This document shows, piece by piece, positions 32,038-42,093 of a stretch of 64,000 nucleotides of DNA. Source of the stretch: Ephemerocybe angulata (Eukaryota > Basidiomycota > Agaricomycetes > Agaricales > Psathyrellaceae); NCBI GenBank assembly GCA_013368325.1, contig JAACJK010000169.1, positions 124,001 to 188,000 of the forward strand, read 5' to 3'. The translations under genes were made by a program, and so were the position numbers. The notes beneath the pieces are model-generated. The model had not been told where the DNA came from and made no database searches. It saw only the letters and a list, made by a program, of their open reading frames with translations. Every line of letters begins with the position of its first letter. Position 1 is the stretch's first letter.

Positions 32038-33195
32038 TGCACCCCGTAGATGGCCGCTGGAAAATATTTTCAATACATAGAACTCATGTTTAATATATGC
32101 CCTTTTACACTTGCCGTCAGAAAGGAGAGCGCCCACCAGAGGAGTGAGTAAGGACAAGAGAGCATCCGAGCATCGACGTCGGAAGTTGCTAGCCCAGAAT
32201 AGCATCATCGATGCCATCGCTCGCGGATCAGTGGCTGTGATGACCCACTTCCCAATGTCGGTTTTGAGCGTCTCGCGCAAGGCCAGGGAGAGCTGACTCA
32301 GCAGATGACTCAGCACGTCACGTGACATTTCCTAAAGTCAGTGATGCGCGTCTCGCAAAATTCGAGATGAACAGAACGATTCCTTCGTTTTACTACGGAC
32401 TCGTAATAGCATCACATCAACCACAGGAATAGCCAGGTAGAAATTCCAAGGTAGCATAGCACGAGCGGGGAACAGCGCTCGAATATATACCTTCACAGCT
32501 TTGACCTTCGCTTCTTAACTTCGCGATTTCTTGTCCGCGCTACCCCCTCTTTCCCACTTCGATCAATTCAGACATGCTGCAATTGGAGCGGGAGAATACG
32601 ATGCCTACTCGTAAATCAACCCAGACACACCGAATAGTCTTGTTCTCAAACGGTTCATTATTGTTCCATTAAGCGCCCCACCTGAGTACGTCACCTGGTT
32701 GCAAACTGGGCCTCTCATCAGAGGGAAATGATATTTGCATATCCGCCTCTCATTAGAGAGTTTTGCAACGACCCTCTCACTGTGGAGGACCCAGTCGGGC
32801 TGCGTCCCGATCAGCCTCAGCCACCGCTGTCCCGATTAGGAAGGCGCGCGCCTATATGGGCGCGCTAGATCGTCGCGCCGGTTTGTGACCCTCAGCACCC
32901 TCGAATTGCTCGTCTCCCCCATTTAGACTACGGCTCATTGTAGGGACGTACCGTACCGATTCTCTCCGTAGCACCCCCGATTTCCATACTAAAAGGGCGG
33001 ACCCGTATGTAGCATTTTCCTTCGTGTTGCGTTCACCCCGAGTTTCCGCGTTTCGATCCTCGTTTCTCGCTTTTCTCCCCCTCTGTCTGTCAGTTTCATC
33101 TGCGAATCTATTCATTTGTCTACGCTACCGACTACGTCCTCCTCGCCCATCGTTGCTCTGCTCCTTTCGCACTCACCAGACTCACCGTCACCACA
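32038..33195. other. Left flank of Gypsy element; possible unrelated LTR
   Basis: No gene is supported; a minus-strand frame of 116 codons (32328-31978) has no known motif. The sequence ends in CACCACA, three bases before the primer-binding site, where a 5' LTR should end. It does not resemble the 3' LTR at 40718-41027. TACTAAAAGGG near 32988 could be its TATA element. Confidence 0.4.
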
Positions 33196-33198
33196 AAT

Positions 33199-33216
33199 TG
33201 GAGCCCACCGCGAGGG
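33199..33216 (+). promoter_or_regulatory. Gypsy primer-binding site
   Basis: TGGAGCCCACCGCGAGGG begins with the TGG expected to pair with a tRNA CCA end. The same bases recur at 41032-41049, directly after the LTR at 40718-41027. Confidence 0.7.
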
Positions 33217-33597
33217 AGCTTTCCAACCTTGGCTTCGCCTCGAGGACCGACGGTATCGCTCGACGACTACCTCCAACGAGCAGGTAGGCACCCTAGGCAG
33301 ATCAAGAACAACGATCCTGCCCACCGAGACCTCGACATCTCGGAGCTTACCCCCTCGCGCACCCCTCTCGACGACACCTCTGGGCAACACTCGCGTCCCG
33401 CTACCCCTCCCCCGTCTATCTCTCAGCTCGCTGCACAGCGAGCAGTTGGTGCTCGCGCTCCCCTCAAGCCTCGCGCCGCGTTCGCCGGCCCCGCCGCTCA
33501 CGACGAGTCGCACCCCGCGTTTGTTTCTGCATACTTCTCGTCGTCAGACGAACCCTCCGACGTCCTCAAGAAATCTACCTCTACTCACCTCGATATC

Positions 33598-35850
33598 ATG
33601 GGCGACACATCCAACTCCAACGAGTACGTGCCCATCGTCCCTATGCCCTTGCGCAACGAGCGGCGTGCGCCCGTCTTCAACGGCCACGGCGCGTACCTCG
33701 CGCAGTTTTTTCGCGACTTCGAGACCATCACACGCGCCGCGCAGCTCTCGGAGAGCGAGTGGCTCGTCAAGATCCTCGACTACACCCGCGTAGACGACTA
33801 CGACTTATGGAGCAGCATCGGTGCGACGGCGGACATGACCTGGACGAAGTTCAAGTCCGATATCAGCAAGTTCTACACGGGCGCCGACGACGAACGAAGA
33901 CATACCGTGAGCGACCTCGAGCGACTGTGCGATGCACTCTCGGTCAAAGCGACGGTATCTAGAGCCGAGTTCAGCGACTTCTACCGCAAGTTCTACACCA
34001 TGGTTACGTACCTCGAGAACAAGAACCGCATCTCCGGTCGCGAGGCCTCGCGTCTGCTCATCAACGCCTTCCCGCCCGTCCAAAAACAAGCCATTCGCGC
34101 CCAGCTCCAAGCGACTACGCCCTCCCACCATCCAGACGACCCGTGGTCCACGAAAGAGGTAGTGGCGGCGATCCACATCGTCCTGGCGACCTCAGCGGCA
34201 GACTCGTACGGAGGTGCGCATGCGAGCAGCCTCCTCCCCGCGCCAGCGCCCGCAGCAACACATTCCCTCCCCCTCCCTCGTACTACTGTCGACGCCTCGC
34301 CCTTCGTAAACCAAGATCCTGTCGCTCAGCTCTCGAACCAGCTCGAGACGGTGATGAAGTCGTTCCTCAACACGGTCGAAACTTTCGCTGTGTCGAACGG
34401 TGGCGGAGGTCCCAGAGGTCCAGGCGGCGGTCAGCCTCGATTCAGAGGATGCGTGTGGTGTGCGCAAGAGGGACACTGGAGCCGAGAGTGTGCGAAGCGG
34501 AACGAGTACCTGAACAAGGGTATGATCGTGCCGTCCAGAATCGGCGACGGTCGATTCACGTACCCAGACGGCAGTCAGATCGGGCGTGCAAGTCAGGGCA
34601 CCGGGCTCCTGGACCTCGTTGATCAGTGGCATCGCCAGCGTTCCTCTCCTTCCCCCGCGACAGGCGCCAACGCGATTCCTACCAACACCGTCCAGACGAA
34701 CATCTATCAAGTCGTCGAAGCACAACACGAGGCGCGAACCACTTACGTAGAAGACGTACCTGAAGACGAAGGCATCCAGCTGCCTGCGGCGACGTCGGCT
34801 CTAATGGAGAGAGTCGACGGGGAAGAGAACGAGTACCTGGGTAAGGTCGATCCTGACCACCTGCCTCTGCTTGAGGCTACCCAGGCTGCGTTGACGATGA
34901 AGATTGAGGCCGCCCGGCGAGCCCGCGAAGATGGACCCACGACGCGTAGCGCAGCGAAGAAGAGCGCCTCGAGGCCTGACGAAGTCGAGAAGCATCCCAA
35001 AGCGGCATCACTAACACCGCAAGCGCCGAAGCCGAGCCAAGCGCCCAGCACGGGTGCAATTAAACCGTCCGCGAAGCCGCAAGAGACCCCTTACGTCCAT
35101 CCCAACGCCGCGCAGCCTCCGCAGTTCAGGTTCGCAGCGCCCATCGAGGACCCTCTTCATGCCACCACTCTCGCTGAGCGCAGTCTCGATGCTCCCGTCT
35201 CCATGTCCATGCGCGAACTTCTGGGCGTAGCGCCCGAACTTAGGAAGGCCATCAAAGAGCTCGTTACGGCCAAGAAGCTCCCTATCGACGGCGGCGACGA
35301 TTCCCGTGCTAGTTTCCTCACCGCGCTCGACATGCCCCCGGCGAACGACCTCGTATCTGTGCTCCTGAACGCGTTTCCAGCTGCGGCCGAGAAGCGGGTG
35401 GCGAACAACACCGAGTCTTTGCGCACCATCTCAGTCAAACTCGACGGACGAGTGCCTATCGACGCGATCTTGGACGAAGGTTCCCAGATCATCGGACTGC
35501 GACGTGAGGTATGGGAGAGACTTGGACTGCCCATTCGGTCGGACCATACGATCAACATGGAGACCGCGAACACGTCTAGGTCGCGCACGGTCGGCCTCCT
35601 CCCCAACCTCAAGATGATGATTGGCAAGTGTGAGTTCACAGTCCAGGCGCACGTCATCGAGGAAGCCGGGTACGACATGTTACTCGGGCGGCCGTTCCAC
35701 GTTCTCGCGCAAGCGCACACGCAGCACTTCGCGAACGGCGGCGCGGTTATCACCCTCACGGACCCACAGTCGAAGGCTGTCATCACCGTACCCACCAAAG
35801 CGCGTGGATCTGCCTCTGCCCAGAGCATCGAGGTGGATTTTTGCGTGTAG
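33598..35850 (+). CDS. Gypsy Gag with aspartic protease
   Basis: The frame is open from about 33229, but the first ATG is 33598, giving 750 aa; an upstream non-ATG or spliced start is possible. Residues about 30-190 resemble a retrotransposon capsid (FRDFETITRAAQLSESEWL, LINAFPPVQKQAIRAQL). A CCHC zinc knuckle CVWCAQEGHWSREC sits near 34455, followed by a linker rich in Ala, Pro and Lys. The C-terminus has the protease core ILDEGSQIIGLRREVW and DMLLGRPFHV. Asp-Glu-Gly replaces the usual D-S/T-G, a form common in this fungal Gypsy group. The stop at 35848-35850 overlaps the start of the RT frame. Confidence 0.88.
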   Translation: MGDTSNSNEYVPIVPMPLRNERRAPVFNGHGAYLAQFFRDFETITRAAQLSESEWLVKILDYTRVDDYDLWSSIGATADMTWTKFKSDISKFYTGADDERRHTVSDLERLCDALSVKATVSRAEFSDFYRKFYTMVTYLENKNRISGREASRLLINAFPPVQKQAIRAQLQATTPSHHPDDPWSTKEVVAAIHIVLATSAADSYGGAHASSLLPAPAPAATHSLPLPRTTVDASPFVNQDPVAQLSNQLETVMKSFLNTVETFAVSNGGGGPRGPGGGQPRFRGCVWCAQEGHWSRECAKRNEYLNKGMIVPSRIGDGRFTYPDGSQIGRASQGTGLLDLVDQWHRQRSSPSPATGANAIPTNTVQTNIYQVVEAQHEARTTYVEDVPEDEGIQLPAATSALMERVDGEENEYLGKVDPDHLPLLEATQAALTMKIEAARRAREDGPTTRSAAKKSASRPDEVEKHPKAASLTPQAPKPSQAPSTGAIKPSAKPQETPYVHPNAAQPPQFRFAAPIEDPLHATTLAERSLDAPVSMSMRELLGVAPELRKAIKELVTAKKLPIDGGDDSRASFLTALDMPPANDLVSVLLNAFPAAAEKRVANNTESLRTISVKLDGRVPIDAILDEGSQIIGLRREVWERLGLPIRSDHTINMETANTSRSRTVGLLPNLKMMIGKCEFTVQAHVIEEAGYDMLLGRPFHVLAQAHTQHFANGGAVITLTDPQSKAVITVPTKARGSASAQSIEVDFCV
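35838..35850 (+). promoter_or_regulatory. Probable -1 frameshift site between Gag-PR and Pol
   Basis: A run of five T (35838-35842) lies just before the gag stop, and the RT frame is -1 relative to gag and open across this point. This fits programmed -1 frameshifting, although the heptamer is not a perfect X-XXY-YYZ site. Confidence 0.5.
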
Positions 35851-38168
35851 TAGAGGACCCGCCCAGCACGTCGGCGCACAAAACGGCTACGCCGTCGACG
35901 TCGAGCTCCTCATATACCCCAGCCGAGTCTCCGTCTCTTTCGTCTCCGTCTCTTTCGTCTCCGTCTCTTTCGTCTCCGTCTCCGTCTCCATCTCTCTCGT
36001 CTCCGTCTCTCTCGTCTCTCTTCAACTCTACTCTCTCTCAATCGACTGTCTCCCAAAATCTGCTCGCAACCCTGGAGGATAAATCAGGTCAAAATTACGT
36101 GCGTGAGCACGCCGTGTCCATCACAGAGATATCTCTCGTTCCCGACGAGGATGGCTCGTTCCCTCACGCCGAGTTCGAATCACAAAAGTACGCTGAGATG
36201 TTCAAGTACAAAAAGGTCGCCGACCGCGTCAAGCCCGTATCCGCCGCTCTCCCTCCCCAGTTCCGAATCGAGCGCACCATCCCCCGAGACCCTCTCGTCG
36301 ACATGCCCGAGCTCCCGACGCATCCACCCGACTTCGTACCTGGCGAACGGTACACGCAGGAAAGGAAGGAAGCGATGGGTATAAATAAGGACGGTTTTCT
36401 TACTAGCGAGGAGGAGAAACTAATAAACTGGTTCTTTACAAACTGCGAGTCGTCGTTTGCGTGGGATGAGTCGGAGAAGGGTATCTTCTCAGATGAGTAC
36501 TTCCCTCCAGTCAAGATCCCCACCACCGACCACGACGTGTGGATCTTCAAGAACATTCCCATCCCCCGCGGCCTCTACCCGAAAATCATCGAAATTATCA
36601 AAGCGAAACAGGCGGCCGGCACCATCGAACCTTCCAACGCAGCGTATCGGTCCCAGTGGTTCTGGGTACTCAAGAAAGACGGCAAATCGCTTCGAATCGT
36701 TCACAACCTCCAGCCCCTCAACCGCGTTACTATCAAGGACTCCGCCGTCCCCCCCATCGTCGAACCGTACGCCGAGTCATTCGCTGGGCGCGCGTGCTAC
36801 TCGGTCCTCGACCTCTTCGTCGGTTTCGACCAGCGCTCTCTCGATCCAGCCTCTCGCGACCTCACGACGTTTCAAACGCCCCTTGGCACGTTTCGCCTCA
36901 CGCGTATTCCTATGGGGTACACGAACTCCCAACAGGTACAACACGGCGACCTCACCTTCATTCTGCAAGACGAGATACCTCACGTTACGATGCCTTTCGT
37001 GGACGACGTCCCGGTGCGCGGTCCTGAATCTCGATACGAGCTCGAAGGCGGCGGGTACGAGACGATCCCCGAGAACCCCGGCATCCGTCGGTTTGTCTGG
37101 GAGCATATGAACGACGTGCTCCGCGTCGTGTGGAAGGTCGGGAAAGCGGGAGGTACATTCTCGGGCCCCAAGGCATACATCTGCGTTCCCGAGGCTGTTA
37201 TCGTCGGTCACCTCTGCACTTACGAAGGATGGCGTGCGCTTCCCGACCGAGTCCAGAAGATTCGCGACTGGCCCATTCCCTCTGACCTCACTGGCGTTCG
37301 CGGGTTCCTCGGCACCATTGGCACCATGCGAATGTTTATCAAAGACTTCGCTGCGCATGCCGAACCTCTCGTTAAGCTCACGCGCCGTCGAAAGCTGGAT
37401 CCATTCGAGTTCGGAGTCGAGGAGATGCAAGCCATGGAGGTCATGAAGCAGTTGATTATCGATTCCCCCGCCATTCGCCCCCTCGACTACGAGTCTGGAC
37501 GTGAGGTGATACTCGCGGTCGACTCGTCAGTTATCGCCGTTGGGTACATCCTTTCCCAAATCGGGAAGGACTCGCTTCGATACCCCTCGCGCTTTGGCTC
37601 AATCACCTGGAACGAGGTGGAGCGCCGATACTCTCAGTCCAAGATCGAGTTGTTTGGTCTCTTTCGGGCTCTTCGTGATGTGAGGACCTATATCATCGGC
37701 GTCGAGAATCTGGTCGTAGAAGTGGATGCACGTTACATTAAGGGTATGATTAACAACCCTGATATCCAACCCAACGCGACTATCAACCGCTGGATTGCTG
37801 GAATACTTCTCTTCGACTTCACGCTTCGCCACGTCCCTGCTAAGCAACATGCCGCCGCGGACGGTCTCTCTCGACGCGAGCGCGCACCCGAGGACCCGTC
37901 ACATGAGGACGACGACTACGAGGCCTGGATCGACGATGCCAACGCTTTCTCCATCGAGCTCCTCAACTGGGATGTCCATCCCATCGCGTACGACCCCCTA
38001 GGCCTCATCTCGAGCGAGGTTACCCCGCGTCCCCAGCGTATCAACGAGCCGAGCGAGGCTGCGAAGTGTCTGCGTTTCAGCACTGTGGTGGAAGCGGCGA
38101 GTGACGCGCACGAGCGAGTCGGACGGCCGAGCGAGGCCTCCCACTATGAACTTCTTGTCCAGGTATAA
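35841..38168 (+). CDS. Gypsy reverse transcriptase and RNase H (broken Pol)
   Basis: 775 codons without an ATG near the start, as expected for a frameshifted Pol. The N-terminal 60 residues are Ser/Pro repeats. RT motifs include RSQWFWVLKKDGKSLRIVHN, LDLFVGFDQ, IPMGYTNS and the catalytic FVDD (near 36998). The connection and RNase H follow: VILAVDSSVIAVGYILS, RYSQSKIELFGL and LRHVPAKQHAAADGLSR. The frame ends at a TAA created by the TATA|ATCCC junction of the inserted element at 38168; the downstream half of Pol resumes at 39424. Confidence 0.9.
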   Translation: MRVVEDPPSTSAHKTATPSTSSSSYTPAESPSLSSPSLSSPSLSSPSPSPSLSSPSLSSLFNSTLSQSTVSQNLLATLEDKSGQNYVREHAVSITEISLVPDEDGSFPHAEFESQKYAEMFKYKKVADRVKPVSAALPPQFRIERTIPRDPLVDMPELPTHPPDFVPGERYTQERKEAMGINKDGFLTSEEEKLINWFFTNCESSFAWDESEKGIFSDEYFPPVKIPTTDHDVWIFKNIPIPRGLYPKIIEIIKAKQAAGTIEPSNAAYRSQWFWVLKKDGKSLRIVHNLQPLNRVTIKDSAVPPIVEPYAESFAGRACYSVLDLFVGFDQRSLDPASRDLTTFQTPLGTFRLTRIPMGYTNSQQVQHGDLTFILQDEIPHVTMPFVDDVPVRGPESRYELEGGGYETIPENPGIRRFVWEHMNDVLRVVWKVGKAGGTFSGPKAYICVPEAVIVGHLCTYEGWRALPDRVQKIRDWPIPSDLTGVRGFLGTIGTMRMFIKDFAAHAEPLVKLTRRRKLDPFEFGVEEMQAMEVMKQLIIDSPAIRPLDYESGREVILAVDSSVIAVGYILSQIGKDSLRYPSRFGSITWNEVERRYSQSKIELFGLFRALRDVRTYIIGVENLVVEVDARYIKGMINNPDIQPNATINRWIAGILLFDFTLRHVPAKQHAAADGLSRRERAPEDPSHEDDDYEAWIDDANAFSIELLNWDVHPIAYDPLGLISSEVTPRPQRINEPSEAAKCLRFSTVVEAASDAHERVGRPSEASHYELLVQV

Positions 38169-39421
38169 TCCCTGGCGGGATCCCTGGCGCGCACAGGAGT
38201 TTTCCCCGTGCGCCCCACGGATTTTCCCTGGAACGCACAGGGAACACCTGGATTTGCCAGGTGTACCCCGTCCAGGGATTGTCGGGTATTATCCCCAGGG
38301 GATTTTCCGAAATCCCTGGACACTTTCTATTGTAAATCCCTGTCAATACCATGTAATTTACTTGGTTTTGACGAGTGGCCATTCCATGGTTTGCTACGGT
38401 ATATTTCTTGGTACTTCCAGGGGTACTTCATGTATAACATGGCAATTCCAGGTAAATTCCATGATATTCACACAGGGTTTTAATGGAAATTCCAGAGAAA
38501 GTATATGATTATGGTGCAGTAGTACGTATACAGGAAATGCTACTAGCACTTGTGCAAATAGTATAATGGCCCGACAGACTGAACCCGTAACCCACCAATA
38601 GAACAATCGCTCGAACGCTCGGAAGCAACACGGTCACGGATGCATGGTGGGTGACGCGTTGACGGGTCCGAGGTGGATGAAAGTGCGCGACGCGGTGGGC
38701 CTACATGTTAAGAGAGCATGTAAGCATCTTGTAGTAATGGCGAGATACAGTACTCACCTAGCTCCGCCGCAGCCCGCATCTCGCCTTCAGTCCCCTTCAC
38801 CCAGTCTCGCCCAATCCCGAAGCCTTAAACCTGCTACGCAGCACGCCTGTCAAATTAACACATAGCAATCAATGAATCACAGGAGGCTAAGATATCGCTT
38901 AGTACTCGCCTAGAGTCAGATTGGTGCTAGGGGTAGTAAAGAGCTCGGGGAGATGGTGGAGAAGAGGAAAGCCGCAATCGAAACGGGGACTTGCGGCTGT
39001 CGGTATTTATGTATCAGTGATCGAGTGGCAACTAAATTTACAGCTCCGCCGGGCGGGCGATCGACAGGACTTTTCTGCGCCCTAGTCGCGACTCGCGACC
39101 AGGCATGTCCTTGATGTTAAGTTTGGATCTTTCATTATTGATTAGAATATAGTGTTGGACTGACTCGGAACTCCAATTTACAGTAATATACAGATACTTG
39201 GCACAGTCATGGAAAATACCTGGACTCCCTGCCTAAGAATTGGGTGCTTGTACATGCCCGGAAATGCCAGGAATCGCCCAGGGACATGCACCTGGATGCA
39301 CCTGGACAGCGAGTTCCACGAAAACCACCCCTGGACACACCTGGATTTCCGATCCATGGACAATCCAAGTGTCAGGTAGCACACCTGGAACATCCATGGG
39401 CAGCCAGGTGTGTCCAGGGAT
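38168..39421. mobile_element. Non-autonomous TIR element inserted in Gypsy pol
   Basis: A 1254-bp insertion bounded by ATCCCTGG and its complement CCAGGGAT and flanked by TATA on both sides (38164-38167 and 39422-39425). About 340 bp at the left and 250 bp at the right are packed with CCTGG/CCAGG motifs in both orientations, like subterminal transposase sites. No transposase is encoded. Removing the element with one TATA leaves a continuous pol frame, which fixes the borders precisely. The superfamily is not identified. Confidence 0.85.
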
Positions 39422-39423
39422 TA

Positions 39424-40809
39424 TACCCGGAAATAGGTTGCATAGTGTCCAGCGTGTACGTGAACACCCCAGCTGGGCAGGAAGCGAGTTCTGCGAGTAT
39501 ACCCCGGTCAGCGAAGGCCGTCGAGAAGGACGAGTTAGTTCAGCGCGTCGACGAGTATCTGCGCACCCTGCGCCATCCCGCGGATCTGAAAGGGAAGGAG
39601 TTGGAGCGCTTCATTCGGTATGCGGTCGAGTTCTTCGTCATGGACTCACGGCTATTCAAGCGCAGTCGGCAGAAGAAGCACCAGTTGTACGTTTCCCCGC
39701 CACGCCGCCTGTCATTGCTGCGCGAGGCCCACGACGACCTCGGCCATAAGGGCGTCTTCTCTGTTTCGCAGCGTCTGCTCACACGATTCTGGTGGCCGTA
39801 CCTCATCGAGGACGTAAAGTGGTTCGTCCAGTCCTGTCACGAGTGTCAGGTTAGAAACACCATGCGCGTCCACATCCCCCCCACCGTCGCTACCCCCTTC
39901 TCCCTGTTCCGAAAGATATACATCGACACTATGTTTCTTCCCCCATCGCACGGCTACATCGGCATCGTGCACGCCCGCTGCTCGCTCTCTTCGTATCCCG
40001 AGTGGCGCATGCTGCGCGCGGAGAATGCGCGTGGTATCGCGAACTTCATCTTCGAGGATATCCTCTGCCGATACGGTATGGTCGAGGAACTTGTTACGGA
40101 TAACGGGAAGCCCTACATCGCGGCGTTGGACTTTCTGAAGGAGCGGTACGGCGTGAAGAACATTCGCATCTCCCCCTATAACTCGCAGGCTAACGGGCCT
40201 GTCGAGCGTCGCCACTACGACGTCCGCGAGGCCCTTATGAAATCGACTAACGGGCGCGAGCAAGATTGGCCTCTCGTCGCCCATTCCGTCTTCTGGGCCG
40301 AGCGTATCACCATCCAGAAGTCTACCGGATATTCCCCCTACTACATCGCGCACGGCATCGAGCCCATTCTCCCCTTCGACTTCGCCGAAGCCACACTCCT
40401 CTCGCCTTCCCCGACTTCGCTCCTCTCTACCGAAGACCTCATCGCGAGTCGTGCGGTAGCCCTGCAACGGCGCCAGGCAGATCTCGACCGCGTCAAGGAC
40501 CTCCTCCTCAAGGCCCGTCTCGCGTCAGCCCAGCAATACGAGAAGCGTTTCCGGGCCACTCTCAAGGACTACAATCACGCTCCTGGTACCCTCGTCCTCG
40601 TTCGCAATTCGAAGTTCGATTCGTCCGTCGGTTCCAAGGCTAAACCTCGGTACCACGGCCCCCTCATCGTTGTTCGACGCACTACCGGCGGGTCCTACAT
40701 TCTATCTGAGCTCAACATGATGCCGTCGCGGCTGCGCCCCGACACCATCTTTATTCCGACGACGGGCTTGCGACGGTCCAGCGATGTGGCGAACTCGGAC
40801 GATGGATGA
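39424..40809 (+). CDS. Gypsy integrase (3' half of broken Pol)
   Basis: The frame continues that of the RT-RNase H once the insertion is discounted. It contains the HHCC zinc-binding domain (AHDDLGHKG, then SCHECQ) and the integrase core with catalytic acidic residues in YIDTMFLPP, VTDNGKPYI and GPVERRHYD, spaced as in retroviral-type DDE integrases. A C-terminal chromodomain is not evident; the end reads KPRYHGPLIVVRRTTGGSYIL, a GPY/F-like module. The last 92 bases lie inside the 3' LTR. Integrase joins element DNA to the host chromosome; as it stands this half lacks its own start. Confidence 0.9.
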   Translation, partial: YPEIGCIVSSVYVNTPAGQEASSASIPRSAKAVEKDELVQRVDEYLRTLRHPADLKGKELERFIRYAVEFFVMDSRLFKRSRQKKHQLYVSPPRRLSLLREAHDDLGHKGVFSVSQRLLTRFWWPYLIEDVKWFVQSCHECQVRNTMRVHIPPTVATPFSLFRKIYIDTMFLPPSHGYIGIVHARCSLSSYPEWRMLRAENARGIANFIFEDILCRYGMVEELVTDNGKPYIAALDFLKERYGVKNIRISPYNSQANGPVERRHYDVREALMKSTNGREQDWPLVAHSVFWAERITIQKSTGYSPYYIAHGIEPILPFDFAEATLLSPSPTSLLSTEDLIASRAVALQRRQADLDRVKDLLLKARLASAQQYEKRFRATLKDYNHAPGTLVLVRNSKFDSSVGSKAKPRYHGPLIVVRRTTGGSYILSELNMMPSRLRPDTIFIPTTGLRRSSDVANSDDG

Positions 40810-41027
40810 CCCGCCGTATTTATTCCTTAGTCAGCTAGGATCGATCATAGGTATATAAAGGCAGTTTGTACATACAGCTTCTCCAGCTCGCTCTCCCCCG
40901 AGCTCACTCTACCTTTCCGTCCCCCAATTCATCTTCCCTTTCGTTTCCTTGTCCCGCGGATCGTTCCTACCCCCCATCGAACTCGAGAGACGACCTGTCC
41001 GCGCCCAGACGGTCGCGTTCTCTTACA
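40718..41027 (+). repeat. LTR, Gypsy family (B1)
   Basis: A 310-bp sequence from TGATGCCGTCGCGG to CGCGTTCTCTTACA, closely matching 41624-41934. It contains a TATATAAAGG box near 40852 and the final codons of pol. The 18-base primer-binding site follows at 41032. Confidence 0.85.
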
Positions 41028-41623
41028 AAACTGGAGCCCACCGCGAGGGGGGTTCCAACTTTCCTCGGGACAACGACGACACCTACGGCCATCAAGTACC
41101 ACGCACCTCGCTTCGTTTGTCCCTCGAGAGTTTACTCGAGAACACGCCTTGCCTACGACGATCAGCCGGCGTCCCCTCTCGATCACACCCTGCCTCGACA
41201 ACCTCCCGACTATCGTGCCTTGCCAGCCACCAGGTTCCGTCGGTTCTCCAAGTCGTCCACTGTGCCTTCGCCATCACAAGCGCCAATCATCGATCATTCC
41301 TCATTCCATCGTCTAACCACGACCTTCGACAACGTACCATCGCAACTACGGGGGTAGCGGCGGGAGCCCCATACGAAATCTCGCAACGAACGTAACGAAT
41401 ACGACCACGGGGGTACACGGCGAGAGCCCCATACGAAATCTCGCATACGACGGGACGCCGAGTCCTATATACCAGCGGTGTACGTACACGAAAGAAGTAG
41501 CACGACGACGAGAACGAAGACCTTCGACGACTAGCGCCATTCCTTTGGCTCTCGACACCCCATGACGACGACGAGGTGAACTTGACTCCAAGTCAAGTTC
41601 AGAAAACTTCCCGGGAGATGTGA
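41028..41623 (+). mobile_element. Internal region of short LTR-LTR derivative
   Basis: 596 bp between two LTRs of one family. It starts with the same PBS (41032-41049) as the full element and ends close to a CCCGGGAGATG stretch. It carries no Gag or Pol motif, only a leader-like sequence and a direct repeat around GGGAGCCCCATACGAAATCTCGC variants (41361 and 41419). This is the organisation of a TRIM or deletion derivative. Confidence 0.7.
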
Positions 41624-41934
41624 TGATGCCGTCGCGGCTGCGCCCCGACACCATCTTTATTCCGACGACGGGCTTGCGACGGTCCAGCGATGTGGCGACC
41701 ACGGACGATGGATGACCCGCCCTATTTATTTCCTTAGTCAGCTAGGATCGATCGTAGGTATAAAAGGACAGTCTGTAGGTACCGATTAGTTAGTTCGCTC
41801 CTCCCCCGAGCTCATTCCCTCTATCCGTCCCCAATCCATCATCCTTTCGTTCTCTTTGTCCCCGGGATCGTTCCTACCCCCCATCGAACTCGAGAGACGA
41901 CCTGTCCGCGCCCAGACGGTCGCGTTCTCTTACA
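41624..41934 (+). repeat. LTR, Gypsy family (B2)
   Basis: A 311-bp copy of the 40718-41027 LTR with substitutions and small length changes. It also starts TGATGCC and ends TTACA, followed by unrelated AT-rich DNA. Confidence 0.85.
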
Positions 41935-42093
41935 TCACTATATTACAGCCACCTGATATCCCGTACATGCCATATATACCCCTCCCCGCCCGCCAACTGA
42001 ATGCAAATGGGGAAATATCGAAACCGCCGACTTTAGCGCCGGCGCCTACGGTGCACCAGCGATCGGTCATTTCCGTCAATCACACAGCCACCA

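Larger units (their letters stand above)
33196..41027 (+). mobile_element. Ty3/Gypsy LTR retrotransposon, interrupted
   Basis: Order of parts: PBS (33199), Gag with CCHC knuckle and aspartic protease, RT-RNase H in the -1 frame, a 1254-bp foreign TIR element, integrase, 3' LTR (40718-41027). The PR-RT-RH-IN order defines the Ty3/Gypsy superfamily. The pol end overlaps the 3' LTR. The 5' LTR expected before the PBS does not match the 3' LTR. The element is GC-rich, unlike the Helitron beside it. Confidence 0.88.

Noticed and set aside
33229..33597. Gag starting at 33229
   Set aside because: The codon there is TTG, not ATG; the frame is open but the first ATG is at 33598, so upstream coding is left as a possibility only.
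39244..39423. In-frame N-terminal extension of the integrase frame
   Set aside because: These codons lie inside the inserted TIR element, so the extension is a chance open frame, not Pol.
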